Below are positions 8,519 to 16,567 of a DNA stretch of 38,685 nucleotides, piece by piece. The stretch comes from Clostridia bacterium (lineage in GTDB: Bacteria > Bacillota > Clostridia > Oscillospirales > Acutalibacteraceae). How positions within the stretch are numbered: position 1 is the first letter of the stretch; each line of letters starts with the position of its first letter. The stretch is from positions 1 through 38,685 of the forward strand of contig JAGBFF010000010.1 of assembly GCA_017936615.1 (NCBI GenBank). The letters run 5' to 3'. Below the pieces are notes generated by a model. That model did no database searches, was not told where the DNA came from, and saw only the letters and a program-made list of their open reading frames with translations. A program made the position numbers and the translations under genes.

Positions 8519-9310
8519 ATGGGAAAAACGATCGAAGCGCCGTGGCTCGCCAAAGAGAACGGTATGACCAATCTGGTGTTTGAGGACGATTTTGAGACTT
8601 TGGATACCATTGACCTGGAAAATACCGGCAAAGAAGGTTACAAGTGGTACACCTGCCGCGCGTTTGGCGCACCGCCGATGAAACCGGATGATGTTAAGGT
8701 GGAAAACAGCGTGCTGACGCTGGCGTGTGAAAATCCGATCTGGAACTACGGCCTGAGCACCTTCAACCCGAACACGCTGGCAGGATGGTCGTTTTTTAAG
8801 GGCGTTTTGGAGTTTCGCTTGCGTATTCCGCGTCCCCGAACGAACGATAAGGAAGCCGGCGAAAAGGGCGTTCCCGCCGTGTGGTCCTTCCCGCCTACCA
8901 AGATCACGGATGATACGTTGGATTGGGTCGAGCCCGACTGGATGGAATACTGGGGTGACGGCTACTGGACGCTGACGGTACATCATTCCAAACGTGCCGT
9001 CCGCAAGGGTAAGGAGATCTATTGGATCAGCAACCCCAACCACCGTGCGCCGGAAAGTCTGAACGATGGCGAATGGCACACCCTGACCTATTTGTGGGAT
9101 GACGGCACGATCGAGGGTTACCTCGACGGTGAGCCGACCGTGAAGATCACCTACGCACCGAAGGAACTGTCTCCCGCACCGTATCTGCATACGGGTGAGA
9201 TCGGTGACGATGTGTATCAACCGCTTGAGCGTGATCCGCAGGCGCTGATCCTGGGTGGCTCGTGGTGCAACCCGATGGAGCTTGATTGGATCCGTGTGTG
9301 GCAAAAATAA
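8519..9310 (+). CDS. GH16-like protein, array copy 1
   Basis: This 263-residue protein has no signal peptide and so is cytoplasmic. The fold follows GH16 (laminarinase/lichenase-type jelly roll): LVFEDDFE at the N-terminus, GVLEFRLRIPRP then VPAVWSFP, the active-site strand EPDWMEYWG, GEWHTLTYLWDDG with YLDG, and a final LDWIRVWQK. The EPDWME stretch places E138, D140 and E143 exactly as nucleophile, assisting Asp and acid/base of the GH16 E-x-D-x-x-E motif, but with Pro and Trp where the family normally has Ile/Leu and Ile/Val/Phe. It is probably an active or divergent beta-glycan hydrolase on imported oligosaccharides; the substrate is unknown. The start has GGAGGG 7 bases upstream. Confidence 0.82.
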   Translation: MGKTIEAPWLAKENGMTNLVFEDDFETLDTIDLENTGKEGYKWYTCRAFGAPPMKPDDVKVENSVLTLACENPIWNYGLSTFNPNTLAGWSFFKGVLEFRLRIPRPRTNDKEAGEKGVPAVWSFPPTKITDDTLDWVEPDWMEYWGDGYWTLTVHHSKRAVRKGKEIYWISNPNHRAPESLNDGEWHTLTYLWDDGTIEGYLDGEPTVKITYAPKELSPAPYLHTGEIGDDVYQPLERDPQALILGGSWCNPMELDWIRVWQK

Positions 9311-9324
9311 AAGGAGTGTGTACG

Positions 9325-10122
9325 ATGAACAAAAAGATCGAAGCGCCGGAAATTGCGAAAGCAAACGGTATGACCCGCTTGGTGTTTGAGGACGATTTTG
9401 ATTCCGCCGATACCATTGATCTGTACGGCACCGGCAAAGAGGGCTATAAGTGGTACACCACCCGTCCCTTCCGTGCGGCACCGCTGAAGCCCACCGATGT
9501 CAAAGTGGAAAACAGCGTGCTAACGGTCTGCAACGAAGAGCCCACCTATAACTGGGGTATTGCGACCATCAACCCCCGCACCCGTGTGGGTTTTGAGTTC
9601 TGCAAAGGTGTACTGGAATTTCGCATTCGCATTCCCCGCCCCCGTGCCAACGATAAGGAAGCCGGCGAGACGGGTGTGCCTGCGATCTGGTCTTTCCCGT
9701 CGCAGAAGATCTACGACATTGCACTGGAATGGATCGAACCGGATTGGATGGAATACTGGGGTGACGGTTATTACACCACGACGATCCATCATACGAAGCG
9801 CGAGACGATGCACGCTCCCAGCTACTATGCCGCTGCGAACTGGAGCGGTCACCGTGGCCCGGACGCCTTCACCGACGGTGAATGGCACACCATGACCTTC
9901 CTGTGGGACGACGGCGTGATCGAAAGCTGGCTGGATGGCGTGCCTGCTGTGAAGCAGACCTACTATGAGGGACAGGAGACCGCACCGAAGGCGAGATTTA
10001 CGGTGGGCGAGTATCAGGACGATGTCTTTAAGCCGCTGAACACCGTGCCGCAGGCGTTAATTTTGGGCGGTTCTTGGTGCAACCCGTTGGAGATTGACTG
10101 GATTCGTGTTTGGCAGAAATAA
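9325..10122 (+). CDS. GH16-like protein, array copy 2
   Basis: This 265-residue paralogue begins 14 bases after copy 1, with AAGGAG 8 bases before the ATG. The conserved head IEAPEIAKANGMTRLVFEDD is followed by the EPDWMEYWGDG active-site strand (E138, D140, E143) and TTTIHHTKRE just after it. The end is EIDWIRVWQK. There is no signal peptide. Loops between residues 45 and 95 and around 165-185 differ most from the other copies; in GH16 folds such loops shape the substrate cleft, so the copies may differ in substrate. It is co-transcribed with copies 1 and 3-5. Confidence 0.82.
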   Translation: MNKKIEAPEIAKANGMTRLVFEDDFDSADTIDLYGTGKEGYKWYTTRPFRAAPLKPTDVKVENSVLTVCNEEPTYNWGIATINPRTRVGFEFCKGVLEFRIRIPRPRANDKEAGETGVPAIWSFPSQKIYDIALEWIEPDWMEYWGDGYYTTTIHHTKRETMHAPSYYAAANWSGHRGPDAFTDGEWHTMTFLWDDGVIESWLDGVPAVKQTYYEGQETAPKARFTVGEYQDDVFKPLNTVPQALILGGSWCNPLEIDWIRVWQK

Positions 10123-10136
10123 AGGAGTGTTTATTT

Positions 10137-10931
10137 ATGAATAAGATGATGGAGGCACCACAGATTGCTAAAGAGCACGGCATGACCCGCCTGACATTTG
10201 AGGACGATTTCGATTCCATTGATACCATTGACGTGAATAACACGGGTGAAGCAGGCTATAAGTGGTACGTGCAGCGTGTTTACGCGGCGCCGCCGGTGGA
10301 GAAGGATGACTACAGCGTCGAAAACAGTATACTGACACTGAAGCAGAAGAATCCGATGTACAATTTCGGTTTGGTGAGTATGCATCCGAAAAAGCAGGTC
10401 GGTTACGCCTTCTTCAAGGGTGTGCTGGAGTTCCGTTTTCGTATCCCGCGCCCGCGTAAAAACGACAAGGAGGCGGGTGAGGACGGCGTTCCCGCCGTGT
10501 GGTCGTTCCCGCCAGAGAAGCTGTCCAATGCCGCCAAGGAATGGGTCGAGCCTGATTGGTTGGAGTATTGGGGCGATGGTTTCTGGACGACGACCATTCA
10601 CCACTCCCGCCGTGAACAATCGGACGGTCCGGTGGATTACTGGATCAGTAACCACAATCACGCCGGTCCGAAGGGTTTGGAAGACTGCGAATGGCATACG
10701 ATGACCTGCTTGTGGGATGACGGCATCATCGAGAGTTATGTCGACGGTGAACTATGCGTGCGTGTGAGCTACGCGCCGAAGGAGCTGTTCCCCGCTGAGC
10801 CGTGGCTGCACAACGGCGAGAGCCGGGGCGACGAGTACCAGCCGCTCGAGCGGGATCCGCAGGCGCTGATCCTCGGTGGTTCGTGGTGTAATCCGTTGGA
10901 GATCGACTGGATCCGTGTGTGGCAGAAATAA
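10137..10931 (+). CDS. GH16-like protein, array copy 3
   Basis: This 264-residue protein follows 14 bases after copy 2, with AAGGAG upstream of the ATG. The active-site strand is EPDWLEYWGDG (Leu for Met, the three acidic residues kept) followed by TTTIHHSRRE. It shares with copies 1 and 2 the RIPRP..NDKEAGE segment around residues 102-115, which copies 4 and 5 lack. Its C-terminal third (PLERDPQALILGGSWCNP) is closest to copy 1. There is no signal peptide or membrane segment. Confidence 0.82.
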   Translation: MNKMMEAPQIAKEHGMTRLTFEDDFDSIDTIDVNNTGEAGYKWYVQRVYAAPPVEKDDYSVENSILTLKQKNPMYNFGLVSMHPKKQVGYAFFKGVLEFRFRIPRPRKNDKEAGEDGVPAVWSFPPEKLSNAAKEWVEPDWLEYWGDGFWTTTIHHSRREQSDGPVDYWISNHNHAGPKGLEDCEWHTMTCLWDDGIIESYVDGELCVRVSYAPKELFPAEPWLHNGESRGDEYQPLERDPQALILGGSWCNPLEIDWIRVWQK

Positions 10932-10946
10932 AAGGGAGTGTGTACG

Positions 10947-11741
10947 ATGAACAAGAAGATCGAAGTGCCGCAGCTTGCTAAAGATCATGGCATGACCGTG
11001 CTGGTGTTCGAGGATGATTTTGATTCGATCGATACCATTGACGTTAACAACACCGGCGATAAGGGCTATAAGTGGTATGTGGAGCGCCCGTATCGCCATA
11101 CGACACTGACTGCAGGTGTGGATTACAAGGTAAGCGACAGTGTGCTGACACTGTGTAACGTGGACCATCTGTGGAACTATGGTATCGGTACTTATCACCC
11201 GACCACCAAGGTGGGATTTTCCTTCTGTCAGGGCGTGATCGAGGTGCGCTTACGTATTCCGTTCTACGAGTTTACCGAAGCAGAGTCCCATGAGATTGGT
11301 GTACCGGCGTTCTGGTCGTTCCCACCAAACAAGATCACGGATGAAACACTAGAGTGGGTTGAACCCGATTGGATGGAGTATTGGGGTAACGGTTATTGGA
11401 CGACCTCGATCCATCATCTGAAGCGTGAGGTGCACAAGGGGCCGTATATCTACAAGAGCACCAACAGCAATAAGCGCGGTCCGGAGGGGCTGAATGATGG
11501 TGAGTGGCATACTATGACCTTTTTGTGGGATGAAGGACGCATTGAAGCGTACCTTGATGGTAAGCAGACGATGACACTGACCTATGGCGATGGCAAGGTC
11601 ACACCACCCGAGAGAGTTTACGTTGGCGAGTGCTTGGGCGACCAGTACCACACCATGGCGTGGGAGCCGCAGACGCTGATTATGGGCGGCTCAGAAAAGG
11701 CGCCGATGGAAGTAGACTGGGTCCGTGTGTGGCAGAAATAA
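10947..11741 (+). CDS. GH16-like protein, array copy 4
   Basis: This 264-residue protein follows 15 bases after copy 3. The active-site strand EPDWMEYWGNG keeps E139, D141 and E144. The segment after VRLRIP is replaced by FYEFTEAESHEIGVPAFW, and the end reads GGSEKAPMEVDWVRVWQK rather than GGSWCNP, so copies 4 and 5 form a second subgroup. Its first ~135 coding bases are nearly identical to copy 5 while the rest diverges, suggesting recent duplication or gene conversion. Cytoplasmic. Confidence 0.82.
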   Translation: MNKKIEVPQLAKDHGMTVLVFEDDFDSIDTIDVNNTGDKGYKWYVERPYRHTTLTAGVDYKVSDSVLTLCNVDHLWNYGIGTYHPTTKVGFSFCQGVIEVRLRIPFYEFTEAESHEIGVPAFWSFPPNKITDETLEWVEPDWMEYWGNGYWTTSIHHLKREVHKGPYIYKSTNSNKRGPEGLNDGEWHTMTFLWDEGRIEAYLDGKQTMTLTYGDGKVTPPERVYVGECLGDQYHTMAWEPQTLIMGGSEKAPMEVDWVRVWQK

Positions 11742-11755
11742 AAGGAGTAAGCAGT

Positions 11756-12571
11756 ATGTGTAAGCAGATCGAAGTGCCGCAGCTTGCTAAAGATCATGGC
11801 ATGACCGTGCTGGTATTTGAGGATGATTTTGATTCAATCGAAACCATTGACGTTAACAACACCGGCGATAAGGGCTATAAGTGGTATGTGGAGCGCCCGT
11901 ACAAGTTCACGACCATTGAGAACGAGTTGGACTACAAGGTGGAGAACAGCGTGCTGACGCTGTGCAATCGGGATCCCCGCTACAATTACGGTATGGCGAC
12001 GTATCACCCCACCAAAAAAGTGGGCTGGTGGTTCTGTAAGGGTGTGCTGGAATTCCGTATCCGCATCGTGAATCCCAAGATCCCTGAGGGCAACGAGGGC
12101 AAGGGTATTCCGGCGGTGTGGTCCTTCCCACCTGCTACCATCAACGACGACGCCGTCCAATGGGTAGAACCGGATTGGATGGAATATTGGGCGGAGAATT
12201 TCTGGACGACCGCTGTTCACGACTCCCGCCGTGACGTGCATAAGGGTCCCATAACATATGCCAGCACCAACACCAACTATCGCAGTCCGCTACCGCTGGG
12301 TGATGGCGAATGGCATACGCTGAGCTACCTGTGGGACGACGGCCGCTTGGAGTGCTATATGGACGGCGAGCAGTGGATGACGCTTGAATATGAGAGCGGC
12401 ATTGCCAATCCGCCGATCAATCACAAGCAGGGCGAACCTCGCACCGATCAGTATCGCACGATGGAGTGGGAGCCGCAGGTATTGATTCTCGGTGGCTCCG
12501 AGACCGCACCGTTGGAGATCGACTGGATCCGTGTGTGGCAGCGACCGCTGAAGGATGTCAGAGAAGACTGA
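11756..12571 (+). CDS. GH16-like protein, array copy 5
   Basis: This 271-residue protein is the last in the array. The start at 11756 has AAAGGAG upstream; the frame extends back to 11630 inside copy 4 without a binding site. EPDWMEYW is kept (E138, D140, E143), but the next residues are AENFWTTAVHDSRRD. The GDG/GNG turn and the HH pair found in copies 1-4 are therefore changed, possibly altering the cleft beside the catalytic strand. A short basic/acidic tail (PLKDVRED) follows the WQ end motif. The operon terminator lies immediately downstream. Confidence 0.82.
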   Translation: MCKQIEVPQLAKDHGMTVLVFEDDFDSIETIDVNNTGDKGYKWYVERPYKFTTIENELDYKVENSVLTLCNRDPRYNYGMATYHPTKKVGWWFCKGVLEFRIRIVNPKIPEGNEGKGIPAVWSFPPATINDDAVQWVEPDWMEYWAENFWTTAVHDSRRDVHKGPITYASTNTNYRSPLPLGDGEWHTLSYLWDDGRLECYMDGEQWMTLEYESGIANPPINHKQGEPRTDQYRTMEWEPQVLILGGSETAPLEIDWIRVWQRPLKDVRED

Positions 12572-12573
12572 AT

Positions 12574-12606
12574 AAAAAAGACCGCCTCGGTGAGGCGGTC
12601 TTTTTT
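12574..12606 (+). terminator. Bidirectional terminator after the GH16-like array
   Basis: Stem GACCGCCTC (12580-12588) pairs with 12592-12600, flanked by six A on the left and six T on the right. It can therefore stop both the array and the convergent gene ending at 12620. Confidence 0.92.
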
Positions 12607-12619
12607 CAGCTGTTGTTGG

Positions 12620-14770
12620 TTATCCGATGCGGTCGGCGAGGTAGGCGAGGTTGATCTGTTTTTCAACGAGATCTTGCATGGAGAAATAGTACTGGTTGCT
12701 CGCCTCAAAGCCGATACGCGAATCCTCGGCACGCAGGGGCATCAGCATCTCCACGACCTTCTGCTCGTCCAAAATCGCCGCCTTCACACCTGCGGTATCA
12801 CCGAGGTCACGGTGACGGACGTGGCGAATGTGGTTATACGTGGAAGCGATGTGGCAGTAGGTGGCCTTTGCCATACGGCACAGCTCCACATAAGCGGGAC
12901 TGGTATCGGTGTAGGAATCCAGAATGTCCAGGCCCTTTTTCCACCCTTCTGTCATTTTGCCGAACTGCGATTCAAAGACTTCGCGCGGGAACTGCGAGCG
13001 GTAGCCGTCCAGATCGTCATACGGGAAGCCGACCATGGTGGAGGCACAACCGGACGGTTCCTCGAAGAACGGAGCCATCGGGCCGAAGGTGTGCGGGCCG
13101 TTGTAGATCACGGTGATGTCAAAGGGGTATTCACGGAACGCTTTGCAGAATTGCGCATCCGCTCGGGCGACGACATCCGCCGCCGCACCGTATTCCGCCT
13201 TCAGGAAGGCGGGGAGGGCGGTTTCCAGTGTCTCCTTGCTGTTGAGGAAATCGCAGGTGAACTTGGTGATGGGGGACGGGCTGCCGCCTACCGTCCAGGT
13301 GAGCATCACGTCACGTACGCCGGCATCCTTTACACCCTGCAGATGCTCACCGATCAGACCGAAGATCGGAACGAACGGCATCGCTGACATCTCCCAGCTT
13401 CCGTTGATCTGGATCTTGGCGACGGGTCTCATATTGTTCTCTAAAGCGGCATTCCAACGGCGCGTGGCTTTTTCGCCCGGACCGGGGACTGACATGGAGT
13501 AATCACGCACATAGCCGTCGACACCGCCGCGGTTGAACGGGACGTGCTCCTCGCTGACCGAGAGCAGGTACTGTCCTTCGGTATGTTTAGCGATCGCCTC
13601 CTTATCCCACGCCGGATCCCATGCCCAGGAGTGGGCGATAGCGCGAACGTTGGGATTGGCGCGCTTGGCACCGCGTGCCATACAATTATTGACGGTAGAT
13701 ACCAAGTCCTGCGGCGGCACATCCTTGCAGCGCGGGCAGGTGGATTGCGGTACGGGACCACGGGCGCAGCAGTTGGTAAAGTTTTCGGAATAGCTGATGT
13801 CAAAGTAGCCCGCCAGACCCGGAACCTCGCGGAAAATGTATTCCATGGAGTTTTCCAGATACTGCTGTACCTCCGGCAGAGAGGTGCACAGGCAACGGAA
13901 TACCTGATACTCGGCACCCTTCAGGTGCGGGAACTTCTCGAAGAAGCTATCCGGCTCGGGACGGGGTTCGTTGATGTACAGGTAGACACCGATGCCGTAT
14001 TTTGCGGCACGCTCTACCAAGCGGCGCAGCGACTCCAGACGACCCGGACGGGCGGCGGCATCCTCCGGATGATCGTCCCACGGATTGGGGGCGAGCTGAC
14101 GGAGCAGTGCCTGGAACCAGATCGCATTGACGCCGTTTTCGGCGTACTGGGCGAGCAGGGTCTCCGGATAGGAGTCCTGCGCGTCGCCCGCCAGCGTATC
14201 GCCGTACAGCGCAAAGTAAGAATAGATCAGGCGTAGGTCGTCCTGCTGCGGGAAATGTACCTCACCGCTTTGGGGTTCTGCCGTGTAGGGGGCGAGGAAA
14301 TCGAAGGAGTTGTCCGCAGGCGCACCGATTTTGCGCACCAGCGCGGCGATCTCGTCCAGACGGGTTTCCACCTCTGCCGGGTACGATGCCGCCAGGAACG
14401 GACGCTCTACGACCGGCTTGAGCGAGCCCATTTTGTCCCACATGAAGTCATCCTCACGCAGGGTAAACTCAAGCTGCTCGTCCGTCATATCCACCAGGAT
14501 CTTGATCTGATCGTAGTCGCAGAGATTCCAGTTATTGCGAATAACAGTCAGAAAACCACGCTTTTTCCATAAGGGCGAAATGGTGGGGTTCGGGTCGAGC
14601 CCCATTTTCTCGGCGGCTTTGCGCACCGAAGGCTCATCCGTGTCCAGCACCTTTGCGATGCGGGACGGCGCAACCAAGCCCCAGTTGCGGAAGATCACGG
14701 CAAACGCCGGAGCCGGAAAATAGGGGTATTTTGCTGACGGTTTTCCTTTGGGAAGAAAGCAAGCATCCAT
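12620..14770 (-). CDS. Uncharacterised TIM-barrel glycosidase-like protein with N-terminal HTH-like segment
   Basis: This 716-residue cytoplasmic protein was not assigned to a named family. Residues ~34-58 (APSRIAKVLDTDEPSVRKAA) look like a helix-turn-helix, an odd companion for an enzyme. From ~180 there are TIM-barrel-like strands ending in candidate catalytic residues: NAIWFQALLRQL, GIGVYLYINEPRPEPD and GYFDISYSENFTNCC. A Cys group (C334, C335, C345, C348; CPRC) suggests a metal site. The later part has HSWAWDP, QINGSWEMSA and MLTWTVGGSPSP, resembling GH20/DUF4838-like barrels. The start at 14770 was chosen because GGAGG lies 8 bases upstream and overlaps the earlier ATG at 14785. It is the distal gene of the ASRT/M24 cluster. 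Confidence 0.7.
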   Translation of the reverse strand: MDACFLPKGKPSAKYPYFPAPAFAVIFRNWGLVAPSRIAKVLDTDEPSVRKAAEKMGLDPNPTISPLWKKRGFLTVIRNNWNLCDYDQIKILVDMTDEQLEFTLREDDFMWDKMGSLKPVVERPFLAASYPAEVETRLDEIAALVRKIGAPADNSFDFLAPYTAEPQSGEVHFPQQDDLRLIYSYFALYGDTLAGDAQDSYPETLLAQYAENGVNAIWFQALLRQLAPNPWDDHPEDAAARPGRLESLRRLVERAAKYGIGVYLYINEPRPEPDSFFEKFPHLKGAEYQVFRCLCTSLPEVQQYLENSMEYIFREVPGLAGYFDISYSENFTNCCARGPVPQSTCPRCKDVPPQDLVSTVNNCMARGAKRANPNVRAIAHSWAWDPAWDKEAIAKHTEGQYLLSVSEEHVPFNRGGVDGYVRDYSMSVPGPGEKATRRWNAALENNMRPVAKIQINGSWEMSAMPFVPIFGLIGEHLQGVKDAGVRDVMLTWTVGGSPSPITKFTCDFLNSKETLETALPAFLKAEYGAAADVVARADAQFCKAFREYPFDITVIYNGPHTFGPMAPFFEEPSGCASTMVGFPYDDLDGYRSQFPREVFESQFGKMTEGWKKGLDILDSYTDTSPAYVELCRMAKATYCHIASTYNHIRHVRHRDLGDTAGVKAAILDEQKVVEMLMPLRAEDSRIGFEASNQYYFSMQDLVEKQINLAYLADRIG

Positions 14771-14796
14771 AATGTTAACCTCCATAGGTAGTGTAG

Positions 14797-14834
14797 AAAA
14801 ACCCCCAAGGCATCCGCCCGGGTTGCCTTGAGGG
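14797..14834 (-). terminator. Terminator or attenuator between the M24 and TIM-barrel genes
   Basis: On the minus strand, 11-bp arms (14824-14834 and 14802-14812, one G-U pair) are followed by TTTTTC. It lies only 27 bases before the next start codon, leaving no room for a separate promoter. It may let only part of the transcripts read through to the 716-residue protein. Confidence 0.7.
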
Positions 14835-14861
14835 CTTTCACATTCATTCGGTGTGAGTGGA

Positions 14862-16031
14862 TCAGAAATCTAGCTCGTAGATCTTGCCGATGTTGCCGCC
14901 GGTGGACTCGCAGCCGTTCTCGGTAACAACGATACCCTTTTCCCAACGCAGACCGAAGGTCGGGCCGGAGATAAAGGTGTCGACCTGGAAGGTCATGTTG
15001 GGCTGCAGCACATAGTCGGAGGTGGTCTCCATCCAAGGAGCCTCAACCTCGATCATACCGGTACCGTGGCAGGGACCGTAGACATAGGCATCCTTGTAGC
15101 CATTGTCGCAGTACAGCTTGTAGAATCCCTTGGCGATGTCGGACGCCAGCACGCCGGCTTTGATCTGATCCACCGTCCAGTTGTGAGCCTGCAAGCAGAA
15201 CTCAACATAGCGGCGCTTCTCGTCGGTCAGCTTGCCGAGGCAAACTGGCAGACCGATGGAGGGAGAGTAACCGTCGATCTTGGCGGAGAGGTTCAGCTGA
15301 ATGATGTCGCCTTTACCGAGGGTACGGTAGCTCGGACGGGAGATGGCGTGACGGGTGGACGCTTCACTGAAGACGTACATCGGCAGGCCTTCGTACTCGG
15401 CGCCGTTCTCGTAGATGACACGCTGGGCGATACCGACCATAGCAAGCTCGGTCACGCCGGGGCGCAGGTTTTTGATGACCTCCTGAGTTGCCAGGTCAAC
15501 GATGCGGAAGCCTTCGCGGATGCAGGCCAGCTCGTTTTCAGACTTGATCTGACGCAGGGAGACCATGATCTCTTTATCCTCGATGATCTCGGCTTCGGGA
15601 TATGCGGCCTTCAGGTGGCGCATCATCTCGCAGCTGGTATCCAGGAAGCTGCCGATCGCGATCTTGATGTGCTTGCCGGTGACGCCCATATCGCGGAACA
15701 CCTCGTCGTACTCGACGGGGGACAGCTCCGGGTAGGAGGGGTCAGCAGACTCGCGGTAGGCGAGCATGGTGTAGATGTTTTCGATCTTGCTGCGGTCGGC
15801 GGAGAAGATAGTGCTTTCCGGGCCGACCAGCAGAGCGGCTTTGCCGTCGGGGGTGATCGCCACACCGGCGCGCTCGAACAGCGGCCAGAAGTTGCTGAAA
15901 TAACGGACGTTGGCGTAGTCAGCTTCGTTGGAGTTGACCAGGAAGATGTCGTAGCCCTTCTTGGCTACCAGTTCGGCGCAGCGCTTTACGCGCTCCTTGT
16001 ACTCATAATCCGGGATGCAAATGCGGGACAT
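14862..16031 (-). CDS. M24 (pita-bread fold) creatinase-like protein lacking two metal ligands
   Basis: This 389-residue protein has the creatinase N-domain (~1-160) and the pita-bread M24 domain (~165-385), as in Xaa-Pro aminopeptidases. The family needs five ligands (Asp, Asp, His, Glu, Glu). His322 (CHGTG), Glu330 (VEAPW) and Glu364 (RWEKG) are present. The two Asp positions are Asn247 (QLNLSAKIDGY) and Ser258 (YSPSIG), so two-metal peptidase chemistry is unlikely. Creatinase, which uses no metal and a loop His (here perhaps His228 in STRHAISRP), is the nearest precedent. It may hydrolyse a C-N bond in a small molecule. It begins 35 bases after the ASRT-like gene, with a GGAAGGAA site. Confidence 0.82.
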   Translation of the reverse strand: MSRICIPDYEYKERVKRCAELVAKKGYDIFLVNSNEADYANVRYFSNFWPLFERAGVAITPDGKAALLVGPESTIFSADRSKIENIYTMLAYRESADPSYPELSPVEYDEVFRDMGVTGKHIKIAIGSFLDTSCEMMRHLKAAYPEAEIIEDKEIMVSLRQIKSENELACIREGFRIVDLATQEVIKNLRPGVTELAMVGIAQRVIYENGAEYEGLPMYVFSEASTRHAISRPSYRTLGKGDIIQLNLSAKIDGYSPSIGLPVCLGKLTDEKRRYVEFCLQAHNWTVDQIKAGVLASDIAKGFYKLYCDNGYKDAYVYGPCHGTGMIEVEAPWMETTSDYVLQPNMTFQVDTFISGPTFGLRWEKGIVVTENGCESTGGNIGKIYELDF

Positions 16032-16066
16032 AATGATTCCTTCCTTTCTTTACGTTACATTTTTAG

Positions 16067-16432
16067 TTACACGGAATAGCCGTTGGTGGTGTAGAACGCC
16101 ATGTTCGTCTGGCGTACGTCCAGTCGACCGTACTGCACGACGATCGGCACGTCACTCTCCAAAGAGATCGCGTACTGCTCACCGGCGTTCGGGACTTCGC
16201 CGAGGAAGTCCTTCTTTTCTGTGGCACGCAGGCCTTTGACACGCTTGGCACCGACGGTGACTGTCTCGCCGCAGGTGGGTTCGCGGTCGGTCCAGTACAG
16301 ACACACCTTCACGTGCGCCTCCGCATCGTTGGGGTTGAACAGGATGAGCGATTCGTGACCGTAGACCTCCGGATCGTCACCCATCGGGGGTATTTCGCCG
16401 TCAGCAAAATACCATTTGGTTTTGCCGTCCAT
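16067..16432 (-). CDS. ASRT-family small-molecule-binding protein
   Basis: This 121-residue protein matches the Anabaena sensory rhodopsin transducer (ASRT) fold along its length. It has FADGEIPPMGDD, GHESLILFNPNDAEAHV, WTDREP and the C-terminal SDVPIVVQYGRLDVRQTNMA, equivalent to the family's VPIVVQHTRLD..Q block. Outside Anabaena, ASRT proteins occur beside sugar-metabolism genes and have been proposed to bind carbohydrates or related ligands; no rhodopsin is present here. It is first in a minus-strand cluster with the creatinase-like and TIM-barrel proteins. AAGGAG precedes the start. It is divergent from the PocR-AraC regulator. Confidence 0.85.
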   Translation of the reverse strand: MDGKTKWYFADGEIPPMGDDPEVYGHESLILFNPNDAEAHVKVCLYWTDREPTCGETVTVGAKRVKGLRATEKKDFLGEVPNAGEQYAISLESDVPIVVQYGRLDVRQTNMAFYTTNGYSV

Positions 16433-16467
16433 ACTTCTGTCTCCTTTCGTAGAGCTTCTTTGGTTTT

Positions 16468-16503
16468 ATTGTACTTGACTTTTACAAAAGTAGATAGTAC
16501 AAT
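16468..16503. repeat. Nested dyads in the ASRT/PocR-AraC divergent promoter region
   Basis: ATTGTACT (16468-16475) and its exact complement AGTACAAT (16496-16503) bracket a second inverted repeat, ACTTTT/AAAAGT (16478-16491). The outer arms contain the -10 boxes of both strands (TACAAT each way), so the two promoters face one another across a symmetric site, probably an operator. Confidence 0.6.
16475..16503 (+). promoter_or_regulatory. Promoter of the PocR-AraC regulator gene
   Basis: TTGACT (16475-16480), a 17-base spacer and TACAAT (16498-16503). The same -35/-10 pair and spacing recur ahead of the AraC gene at 22417. Confidence 0.75.
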
Positions 16504-16567
16504 GTACTTGAAAACTAGCATTTTTTAATCAATTTGAAATTTTTTAGCAGGGTTTGGGGGCGAAGCC

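Noticed and set aside
8273..9481. N-terminal extension of the AraC gene to 9481
   Set aside because: The extension is antisense to GH16-like copy 1 and unlike any AraC protein; a GTG with a good binding site at 8272 gives the normal length.
16067..16432. Rhodopsin phototransduction module
   Set aside because: The ASRT match is clear, but no retinal protein is encoded nearby; sugar-linked ASRT relatives are the better model.
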